DNA from: 2-02-FULL-66-22 sp964576535
GTDB taxonomy: Bacteria; Methylomirabilota; Methylomirabilia; Methylomirabilales; 2-02-FULL-66-22
Direction: 5' to 3'
Assembly: GCA_964576535.1 (NCBI GenBank)
Contig: CAZNWB010000141.1
Span: 1-7,469, forward strand
Length of the DNA: 7,469 nt
The position numbers and the translations under genes were made by a program. The notes under the pieces were generated by a model. That model ran no database searches. It saw only the letters and a list, made by a program, of their open reading frames with translations, and had not been told where the DNA came from. Positions 1 through 5,227 of this stretch are shown here, piece by piece (position 1 is the first letter of the stretch; each line of letters starts with the position of its first letter).

Positions 1-581
1 CCGGATATTGGGATACATCGTGTCGTATTTCCGGGCGGCTACAAGGTCTCCTGTGCCAAAAAAGCAAATCCCATGCCGCCAGTTTCCAGCCATCCCAGCC
101 CCGGACCCGAATCATCTAACCATCCTCGCCCCCGGACTGATCATCACCTCTCGAACCTCCAGCCCCGTGGTGAGGACGGTGGACCCGTTGCTCAGGCCGA
201 CCGAGGAGGTGAGGGAGAGGGTTCGCACCTCGCTGGCCCGTTGGCTTCATACGGGATGTTCGATCCAGAGGCCGGCGGATCGCCGGAAAAATCCCCTCGT
301 GTGAAAGAATTGCGCTCGCCCATATAATGACCAAAATCGGCGAGCAATTGACACAGAATGATCCACCTGGCTATCGGTCCCGATACCTGTTCGGCACAGG
401 TCCGACGGGCAAGGGATTGAAGAATATGAGATGCCTGCCCGAAAACAAAATGAGTTAGCCTATGTCACCGCGAGGATACACGAATTCCGGTCATGTAAAC
501 AGCAATTCCTATGCCGCAACGAGGGCTTTTTGACCGTGTCAGATCCTCTGGTCTCCGGCTACGGGATTGGCTTACTCTCCG
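1..581. other. Gene-poor region, no convincing CDS
   Basis: No reading frame on either strand here has a recognisable domain, a good ribosome-binding site and a plausible composition. The translations are rich in Pro, Arg and Ser, as expected for non-coding GC-rich DNA. Bases 300-540 are clearly more AT-rich than the rest of the window and contain one imperfect hairpin (308-349). The stretch lies downstream of the minus-strand gene that ends at 582. I see no clear terminator hairpin with a T-run for that gene. A decayed gene remnant is possible but cannot be shown. Confidence 0.6.
308..349. repeat. Imperfect inverted repeat (hairpin) in AT-rich spacer
   Basis: GCTCGCC at 314-320 is matched by GGCGAGC at 339-345. 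The stem extends outward by AATT (308-311 with 346-349) across a 2-base GC bulge. The 18-base loop contains TATAAT (323-328), and TTGACA (348-353) overlaps the right arm. The -10-like box lies before the -35-like box, so the two do not form one promoter. No gene begins nearby. It could be a structured RNA, a protein-binding site or a remnant; function unknown. Confidence 0.4.
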
Positions 582-1826
582 TCACACAGCCGAGCCAACT
601 TCCCCCGCTCGGGACCGGGCGGGAACCCCATACACGAACAACCAGGCGATCCAGTAGGCATTGGCCCCGATCGCCAGCGCCCACAGGAACCATTCCGGGC
701 GGCCCAAGAGGACCGCCAACCAGAGCGGCAGACAGAAGCCGTCCCGGTTGGCCAGGGTCGCCAGGACCCGTGCCAGGAGTCGCGCCGTAGCGGTTGTCCG
801 CACCTCCCGCCGTCCTCCGGCCACGGACCAACCGAACACGAGCAGGAATGCCCCCGTGACACCGAGGGCGGCGGCCAGGGACAGCGTGATGAAGTAGCCG
901 GCCGGATGTCCTTCGGCCACCCGCCACGTGAGGAACGCGATCACCGCCAGGTCCACCGCATGGTCGCTGAAGTTGTCCAGCCATTTCCCGAGACGCGAGA
1001 ACAGGAACTTGAGCCTCGCCACCTCCCCGTCCACGTGGTCCAGGATGACGGAGAGCTGGAAGAGGATCAGGCCCAGGAGCGATCGTGCCCCACCCTCGCC
1101 ACCCAGAAGCCACGCCCCAATCAGTCCGGTCACCAGGCTGGCGCCCGTGACCTGATTGGGCGTCACCCGGGAATTGAGCAATCCCCGCGTCAGGATCGCG
1201 GACAGGGTGCGGTTCAGGTAGCGATCCACGACGGGGCCATCGTCGGGACTGCGCAGGGTCGCCAGCATTGCCCGCTCGATCTCCGGCACCTCCCCGGCGG
1301 ATCGCACAGGCTGCTGCGGCCCCCCCTCCCATGGGAGGCGAATCAGCCGTCTTTCGCCATCGAGTCCCTCCAGGAACTTCTTCAGGGCCGGTTGGCCCTG
1401 GTGCGCCGCCTGGATGCAAGCCGGCAGGAGTACCCCCGGCACCGCCAGGGGGCCGACGGTCGCATCATCGGTCGCCGTCACCCATTCCCGGTCCCCCACC
1501 CGCCCAATCCATCCCCGCAGCGCCCCAGCATCCAGGACAACCGACGGCGGCAGGATCAGGCTGCAGGTCGCCTCCATCCCATGCTCCCCCGTCGGCTCAA
1601 CCCATCCTACCCGTCCGCGAAGCCGAGCCTCGCCGTCAAGCTCCGCGCGGAGCGCGGGCTGCTGGGAACGCTCGGCGACGACCGCCAGCCGCTGGATCCC
1701 CGCCCGCTGGGCGGTCAACAAGGTGCGGGTGAGAAGAGGCAGGCCGGCCACCCGGATGGTCAGCAGCCCCGCCTCCGGGGAGTCGGCCCGCGGACACACC
1801 ACCACTGCTGTGTCAATCAATGGCAC
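582..1826 (-). CDS. CDP-alcohol phosphatidyltransferase with degenerate nucleotidyltransferase-like N-terminus
   Basis: This is a 414-residue, two-part protein. The C-terminal part (about 200-400) is an integral-membrane CDP-alcohol phosphatidyltransferase, which joins a CDP-activated alcohol to a second alcohol with release of CMP. Its signature D-x2-D-G-x2-A-R-x8-G-x3-D-x3-D is complete: D263, D266, G267, A270, R271, G280, D284, D288. Hydrophobic segments near 228-243, 250-264, 290-302, 312-333, 364-377 and 379-399 fit the six-helix fold. The N-terminal part (1-190) resembles a sugar-nucleotidyltransferase (AGLPLLTRTLLTAQRAGI near 27-44) but lacks the usual glycine-rich nucleotide loop ending in G-T-R. 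The layout recalls the bifunctional inositol-phosphate cytidylyltransferase/di-myo-inositol-phosphate-phosphate synthase, here probably with an inactive first half. The start is GTG at 1826, with a G-rich run about 10 bases upstream. The acceptor and product are unknown. It points away from the module to its right. Confidence 0.85.
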   Translation of the reverse strand: MPLIDTAVVVCPRADSPEAGLLTIRVAGLPLLTRTLLTAQRAGIQRLAVVAERSQQPALRAELDGEARLRGRVGWVEPTGEHGMEATCSLILPPSVVLDAGALRGWIGRVGDREWVTATDDATVGPLAVPGVLLPACIQAAHQGQPALKKFLEGLDGERRLIRLPWEGGPQQPVRSAGEVPEIERAMLATLRSPDDGPVVDRYLNRTLSAILTRGLLNSRVTPNQVTGASLVTGLIGAWLLGGEGGARSLLGLILFQLSVILDHVDGEVARLKFLFSRLGKWLDNFSDHAVDLAVIAFLTWRVAEGHPAGYFITLSLAAALGVTGAFLLVFGWSVAGGRREVRTTATARLLARVLATLANRDGFCLPLWLAVLLGRPEWFLWALAIGANAYWIAWLFVYGVPARSRAGEVGSAV

Positions 1827-1847
1827 TGAGGGATTCCCCCCGTCCTG

Positions 1848-2003
1848 TTAATGCGGAATGCGGACCCCATAATACCGTTCCAAGTCCCGGATGTGAACCG
1901 TCACAGCCGGTTGCGTAATGGACAGGGCTTGGGCCGCCTGGGTAAAGCTCCCCCTTTTGGCCACTGCGTGAAAGACTCGAAGCTGATTCAAGTTCATGGA
2001 CAT
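1848..2003 (-). pseudogene. Truncated LysR-family regulator (DNA-binding domain only)
   Basis: The 51 residues beginning MSMNLNQLRVFHAVAKRG match the N-terminal winged helix-turn-helix of LysR-type regulators. SFTQAAQALSITQPAV is the helix-turn-helix, followed by the linker-helix start HIRDLERYYGVRI. Full regulators have about 300 residues. Here TAA follows directly, and the phosphatidyltransferase gene begins 21 bases further on, so the whole effector-binding domain is missing. The truncation point carries GCATTCCGCATT, a short repeated motif of the kind found at recombined junctions. The start is ATG at 2003, with a second in-frame ATG at 1997. The frame is open and without internal stops, so a stable DNA-binding mini-protein is possible, but a gene remnant is more likely. 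It is divergent from the CoA-transferase operon, the classic position for a LysR regulator of that operon. Confidence 0.75.
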
Positions 2004-2033
2004 TGGCACCCCATAAACTGAAACTATCGCGGA

Positions 2034-2059
2034 GATAAGATTTATGAAATTGACTTATC
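2034..2059. promoter_or_regulatory. Palindromic operator-like site in the divergent spacer
   Basis: GATAAG (2034-2039) and CTTATC (2054-2059) form a perfect inverted repeat around a 14-base spacer. That spacer holds a smaller palindrome, ATTT-ATG-AAAT (2040-2050). It lies 30-56 bases upstream of the LysR fragment start, in the most AT-rich part of the spacer between divergent genes. LysR regulators typically bind AT-rich dyads in such spacers, so this is a candidate binding site for the original regulator. I could not define a convincing -35/-10 pair around it on either strand, although TTGACT occurs at 2050-2055. Confidence 0.45.
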
Positions 2060-2119
2060 GCCCATTCTAAACGAGACTCGGTGAACCAAGCAACCCGAAA
2101 TGCTCCTGCGCGCATGGCG

Positions 2120-2181
2120 GTAGGGAGGGCCCTTGTGGCCCTCCGTTCGAGGGAGCGGAGGGGGACGAGCCCCCTCCCTAC
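2120..2181. repeat. Palindromic repeat family R1, copy 1
   Basis: The element is bounded by GTAGGGAGGG and CCCTCCCTAC, a perfect 10-bp terminal inverted repeat. Inside are two further hairpins: GAGGGCC/GGCCCTC around CTTGT, and GGAGGGGG/CCCCCTCC around ACGAG. The second copy at 4098-4153 is nearly identical but lacks about six bases in the middle. This copy sits just upstream of the first CoA-transferase gene. The size and structure suggest a dispersed REP- or MITE-like extragenic palindrome. Confidence 0.85.
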
Positions 2182-2214
2182 GTCAGGAGGCGCCAGGATT
2201 TTCCTGATAGGTGC

Positions 2215-2220
2215 AAGGAG
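2215..2220 (+). promoter_or_regulatory. Shine-Dalgarno sequence setting the CoA-transferase A start
   Basis: AAGGAG lies 8 bases before the GTG at 2229, which is ideal spacing. A longer frame opens at GTG 2211, but that start would place this motif inside the coding sequence and has no comparable motif of its own. This favours 2229. Confidence 0.65.
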
Positions 2221-2228
2221 ACTTCCGG

Positions 2229-3158
2229 GTGGCGCGCTCTTCCATGAACAAGGTGATGTCCCTGACGGAGGCCGTGCAGGAGTTCGTCCGGGACGGGGCC
2301 TCCGTCGGCCTGGGGGGCCAGAACATCGGCCGGTGTGCCATGGCCGCGATCCACGAGATCATCCGGCAGGGTCGGGGGAACCTCACGCTCTACGGCTGCA
2401 ACCTGTCCATCTCCATGGATATGCTGGTGGGGGCGGGGCTGGTGCGACGCTGCGAATCCGGGAGCGGGAACCTGGAGCGTTTCGGCACCACCTTCTGCTG
2501 GCGCCGCAAGGTGGAGTCGGGCGAGCTGGAGATGGAGGACTTCAGCCACCTGGCCATGGTATCCCGCTTCCTGGCCGGGGAGATGGGCCTGCCCTTCATG
2601 CCCACCAAGAGCCTTCTCGGATCCGACATCCTGACCTATACCGCCCGGGGCGGCCGGAAGAAATTCGAGATCATCGACAATCCCTGGAATCCCGGGGAAC
2701 CCGTGGTCCTCCTGCCCGCAGTCAACCCCGACGTATCCATCGTCCACGTCCAGCGGGCGGACCCCATGGGGAACCTGTTCATCGATGGGTTCTCGACCCA
2801 CGAGCCGGAGATGATCCGCGCCTCCAACGCCGTGATCGTGACGTGCGAGGAGTTGGTGTCGGTTGAGGTGGCCCGTTCCGACCCCGAACGCACAACCATC
2901 CCCTTCCTACACGTGAGCGCCGTGGTGCACGTCCCGTGGGGCGCCCATCCCACCTCGGTCCACCGGTACTACGACTATGACGGCGAGCACATCCAGCACT
3001 ACCAGGGGTGCGCGCGGCAGGGGGGCGACGCCCTGCGGGCCTATCTGGACCGGCACGTGTACGACTGCAAGCGCTTTGAGGATTACCTGGAGCGGATCGG
3101 CGGGCCAGCGCGTTTGGAGGCCCTGCGGGCCTCGATGCAGAGGATGACTGCCAGATGA
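2229..3158 (+). CDS. CoA-transferase subunit A (glutaconate CoA-transferase GctA-like)
   Basis: This 309-residue protein belongs to family I CoA-transferases, which move CoA between carboxylic acids as an A/B heteromer in the cytoplasm. It follows the GctA pattern almost end to end: KVMSLTEAV near the N-terminus, DGASVGLGG, HEIIRQG, LTMEDY-like LEMEDF, GLPFMP, IDNPWNPGE, IVTCEEL, GAHPTSVHRYYDYD and a C-terminal EDYLERIG. Length agrees with GctA (about 320). The catalytic glutamate of this family is in the B subunit, which is encoded next (118-base gap). The start at GTG 2229 rests on AAGGAG at 2215-2220. ATG at 2244, in NKVMSL context, is an alternative that matches the usual GctA start better. 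The natural acid substrate is not evident; glutaconate is only the type member's substrate. Confidence 0.88.
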   Translation: MARSSMNKVMSLTEAVQEFVRDGASVGLGGQNIGRCAMAAIHEIIRQGRGNLTLYGCNLSISMDMLVGAGLVRRCESGSGNLERFGTTFCWRRKVESGELEMEDFSHLAMVSRFLAGEMGLPFMPTKSLLGSDILTYTARGGRKKFEIIDNPWNPGEPVVLLPAVNPDVSIVHVQRADPMGNLFIDGFSTHEPEMIRASNAVIVTCEELVSVEVARSDPERTTIPFLHVSAVVHVPWGAHPTSVHRYYDYDGEHIQHYQGCARQGGDALRAYLDRHVYDCKRFEDYLERIGGPARLEALRASMQRMTAR

Positions 3159-3160
3159 AG

Positions 3161-3255
3161 GCGTTCGGTGGTTCGGGAGTTCGGTCGTTCGGTTGTTCCC
3201 CGAGAACCATCGAACCACCGAATCCGCCAGAGGCGGAAACAGTCGAACGCTTTTG
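3161..3255. repeat. Octamer-based inverted repeat family R2, copy A
   Basis: The left half is a run of 8-base units, GTTCGGNN, at 3163, 3171, 3179 and 3187, then a diverged fifth unit at 3195. The right half has complementary 8-base units, GAACCATC (3204), GAACCACC (3212) and a diverged GAATCCGC (3220). The borders are GCGTTCG (3161-3167) and CGAACGC (3244-3250), the latter followed by TTTTG. A small insert forms a perfect hairpin, TCCGCC-AGA-GGCGGA (3223-3237). The whole can fold into one long stem in mRNA between the two transferase subunit genes. The second copy is at 5129-5219, and the two share an identical 18-base 3' end. Confidence 0.85.
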
Positions 3256-3276
3256 TGGAGGAGGGTGAGGGGGAGC

Positions 3277-4083
3277 ATGGCGGCAATGCGGTCAAGCGGG
3301 GATTTCACCAACCAAGAGCTGATGGTCATCGAGGCCGCCCGGCACATCCGGGACGGCTACGTGGTCCTGGTGGGGACCGGGCTGCCCATGGTGGCCACCA
3401 CCTTCGCCCAAAAGACCCACGCGCCGGACCTCATCTACGTGGTGGAGAGCGGCCCCATCGCGCCCGAGGTGATTCCCACCCCCATCTCGGTCTCCGACCC
3501 CAAGATCATGCACCGGGCGGTCCGCCTGGGCTCCAAGCGCGAGGTGCTGGGGTGCATCCTCCAGCGCGGCCTGGTGGACATCGGGTTCCTGGGCGGCGCC
3601 CAGATCGACCAGTACGGGAACATCAACACCACGGTCATCGGGGATTACCGGAAGCCCACCCGCCGCCTTCCCGGGAGCGGCGGCGCCAACGACGTCGCCT
3701 CCCACTCAAAGCGGCTCCTCATCATTACCAAGCACGAGAAGCGCCGCTTCCCCGCCCACTGCGACTACATCACCAGCCCGGGATACCTCTTCGGTCCCGA
3801 GGGACGGATCAAGGCCGGCCTGAAGGTCAAGACCCCGCCCATCACCATCGTGACGGACCTCGTGGTGATGGAGATCACCCACGAGAGCCGGGCGATGCGG
3901 ATCGTCAAGCTCATGCCGGGCGTCCCGCTCGACACGGTCCTGGACAACCTGCAGTTCGCCCCCGCCGTGTCGCCCCACCTCGCCGAGGTGGAACCTCCCA
4001 CCCTGGAGCAGGTCAGGGTCCTGCGGGAAGAGGTGGACCCGATGCGGGTGTACCTCAAGGCGGACGGACCGTCGGGCGATTGA
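3277..4083 (+). CDS. CoA-transferase subunit B (glutaconate CoA-transferase GctB-like)
   Basis: This 268-residue partner of the preceding subunit supplies the catalytic glutamate that forms the enzyme-CoA thioester. The motif VVESGPI places that residue at E57, matching the VESG context of GctB. Other family landmarks are VGTGLPMVA, FLGGAQIDQYGNIN, IGDYRKP, the oxyanion-loop-like GSGGANDVAS, TKHEKRRFP, YITSPGYL and a C-terminal LREEVDP. Length matches GctB (about 266). The presence of the glutamate argues for true CoA-transferase activity rather than the hydrolase-type role of the related steroid-degradation protein pair IpdAB. The start is taken as ATG 3277 with a purine-rich G/A run just before it. 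ATG 3286 is nearly as good, and a longer open frame to 3193 runs through the R2 repeat and is unlikely to be used. It is co-directional with its neighbours, 199 bases before the lyase gene. Confidence 0.9.
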   Translation: MAAMRSSGDFTNQELMVIEAARHIRDGYVVLVGTGLPMVATTFAQKTHAPDLIYVVESGPIAPEVIPTPISVSDPKIMHRAVRLGSKREVLGCILQRGLVDIGFLGGAQIDQYGNINTTVIGDYRKPTRRLPGSGGANDVASHSKRLLIITKHEKRRFPAHCDYITSPGYLFGPEGRIKAGLKVKTPPITIVTDLVVMEITHESRAMRIVKLMPGVPLDTVLDNLQFAPAVSPHLAEVEPPTLEQVRVLREEVDPMRVYLKADGPSGD

Positions 4084-4097
4084 TTCAGGATATTGCA

Positions 4098-4153
4098 GTA
4101 GGGAGGGCCCTTGTGGCCCTCCGTTCTCGGAGGGGGACGAGCCCCCTCCCTAC
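4098..4153. repeat. Palindromic repeat family R1, copy 2
   Basis: This 56-base copy has the same 10-bp terminal inverted repeat and the same two internal hairpins as 2120-2181. Its first 29 bases are identical to copy 1, and it lacks about six bases at the centre. It begins 14 bases after the stop codon of CoA-transferase subunit B. Immediately downstream, CGGAATGCGGA (4154-4164) also occurs near the LysR truncation point (1854-1864), so a further short motif is shared between the two intergenic regions. Confidence 0.85.
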
Positions 4154-4228
4154 CGGAATGCGGATAATAGGATATTCGTAATTCGTGGTGAAACTCGTTC
4201 CATGATCACTTGGCGGTGAGCGACTCGG

Positions 4229-4263
4229 GCTGACCGCTGAAAGCTGACGGCTGACCGCTGCCA
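4229..4263. repeat. 7-bp tandem repeat (GCTGANN)
   Basis: GCTGA occurs at 4229, 4236, 4243 and 4250, exactly seven bases apart, followed by GCTGC at 4257. The variable pair is CC, AA, CG, CC. Five units cover 35 bases directly upstream of the Shine-Dalgarno of the lyase gene. Seven is not a multiple of three and no coding frame uses it. It looks like another dispersed short-period intergenic repeat. Confidence 0.75.
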
Positions 4264-4282
4264 TCCAACACGCGAGGAGATC

Positions 4283-5125
4283 ATGGCCACCGACAAGCGC
4301 GAGCCCTTCCACTGGCGGACCAGCATCGCCTACAAGACCCAGCCCAAGATCGTCATCCGCGGATACGACCTGAACGAGCTGGTCGGCAACCTCGACCTGG
4401 CGGAGATGGCGTACCTGGTGTGGCGGGGAGAACTGCCGTCCGAGGCCCACGGCCGCATGCTCAACGCCATCATGGTCTGCCTGGCGGAGCACGCCTTCTC
4501 GCCCTCGGCCGCCTCAGCCCGGTTCGTCGCGTCCGGCGGGGTTCCCCTGCACGTCGGCGTGGCGGGCGGGATGCTCACCATCGGCGACATCCACGGCACC
4601 TTCGACCGGCCCTGCGCCATGTTCCGGGACGGGGTGACGCGCGCCAAGGCGGAGGGGAAGACCCTGGAGGAGATGGCGGACATCCTGGTCCGGGAGGCCA
4701 AGGAGAAGAAGAAGCGGCTCCCCGGGTACCACCACCCCCAGCACGTCCAGGATCCCCGGTCCGGGCGCCTCGTGGAGGTGGGCCGCACGCTGGGCGTGGC
4801 CGGAGAGCATACGCGTCTCGCCCTCCTGATGGAGGATGCCACCCAGCGCCACCACGGCAAGCGTGTCTACATCAACGCCGTGGGGGTCTCGGGGGCACTC
4901 TTGGCCGACATGGGTTTCGAGCCGGAATTGGCCAAGGGGGTGATGCTGGTTTCGCGGTGCATCTCCCTGGTGGCCCACGTGTACGAGGAGCTGACGCGGG
5001 AGCGCGGCTGGCGGGCCTCCAAGGGAGAGGACATTACGCAGCCCCTGGACCTCGAGCTCCAGAAGCCGGAGTTCTACGACGGGCCCCCGGATCGGCCGTT
5101 GCCGAAGGAGTGGCGGAAACTCTAA
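4283..5125 (+). CDS. Citryl-CoA lyase / citrate synthase-like protein lacking the catalytic Asp
   Basis: This 280-residue protein resembles citryl-CoA lyase and the catalytic region of citrate synthase, which make or break the bond between an acetyl-CoA unit and an oxo acid. Recognisable blocks are WRTSIAYKTQPKIVIRGYDL, AEMAYLVWRGELP, VASGGVPLHVGVAGG, GDIHGTFDRP (H104, first catalytic His region), RLPGYHHPQHVQDPR (H150/H151, second His region) and YINAVGVSGALLADMGF. The last block normally reads N-V-D-G with the catalytic aspartate; here it is N198-A199-V200-G201. The HGGA loop is also changed to HGTF. By eye the fold is intact, so either the chemistry differs from the standard Claisen-type reaction or another residue takes over. 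ATG 4283 follows GAGGAG (4274-4279) at a short 3-base spacing. Its position between the CoA-transferase and the AOR suggests that it acts on the CoA ester made by the transferase. Confidence 0.8.
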   Translation: MATDKREPFHWRTSIAYKTQPKIVIRGYDLNELVGNLDLAEMAYLVWRGELPSEAHGRMLNAIMVCLAEHAFSPSAASARFVASGGVPLHVGVAGGMLTIGDIHGTFDRPCAMFRDGVTRAKAEGKTLEEMADILVREAKEKKKRLPGYHHPQHVQDPRSGRLVEVGRTLGVAGEHTRLALLMEDATQRHHGKRVYINAVGVSGALLADMGFEPELAKGVMLVSRCISLVAHVYEELTRERGWRASKGEDITQPLDLELQKPEFYDGPPDRPLPKEWRKL

Positions 5126-5128
5126 ACT

Positions 5129-5219
5129 GCGTTCGGTGGTTCGGTTGGTCGGTAGTTCGGTTGTTCTTCGATCTGTGAACCACCGAACCATCGAACCACC
5201 GAACAGTCGAACGCTTTTG
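5129..5219. repeat. Octamer-based inverted repeat family R2, copy B
   Basis: Left arm units of eight bases lie at 5131 (GTTCGGTG), 5139 (GTTCGGTT), 5147 (GGTCGGTA), 5155 (GTTCGGTT) and 5163 (diverged). After ATCTGT the complementary arm has units at 5177 (GAACCACC), 5185 (GAACCATC), 5193 (GAACCACC), 5201 (GAACAGTC) and 5209 (GAACGCTT). The borders GCGTTCG (5129-5135) and CGAACGC (5208-5214) pair. This copy is more regular than the one at 3161-3255. It starts 3 bases after the lyase stop codon and ends 8 bases before the next gene's GTG. Confidence 0.88.
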
Positions 5220-5227
5220 GGTCAGTC

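Noticed and set aside
112..246. Minus-strand 45-codon open stretch with a natural-looking residue mix, ending VREVMISPGARMVR
   Set aside because: It has no ATG, no ribosome-binding site, a stop just upstream and no recognisable family. It could be a gene tail remnant but cannot be supported.
348..376. Possible plus-strand promoter with TTGACA at 348-353
   Set aside because: The best -10 at proper spacing matches only about half the consensus, and no plus-strand gene follows before the convergent minus-strand gene.
567..1829. A 420-codon open frame on the plus strand opposite the phosphatidyltransferase
   Set aside because: The minus strand encodes a perfect CDP-alcohol phosphatidyltransferase signature. 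The plus-strand translation is rich in Gln, Arg and Pro and matches no family.
3161..3255. R2 elements as Rho-independent terminators (stem followed by TTTT)
   Set aside because: The T-run is only four bases, then G. Both copies lie between genes that should be cotranscribed, and the stem is far longer than a normal terminator.
2229..4083. CoA-transferase pair as IpdAB-type ring-opening hydrolase of steroid catabolism
   Set aside because: Subunit B keeps the VESG glutamate typical of true CoA-transferases, and no steroid-degradation genes are nearby.
3168..4181. A 337-codon plus-strand frame across CoA-transferase subunit B, and similar long frames at 2081-2866, 4420-5178 and 5895-6923
   Set aside because: All are out-of-frame shadows of genes with strong family motifs. 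Several begin or end inside palindromic repeats.
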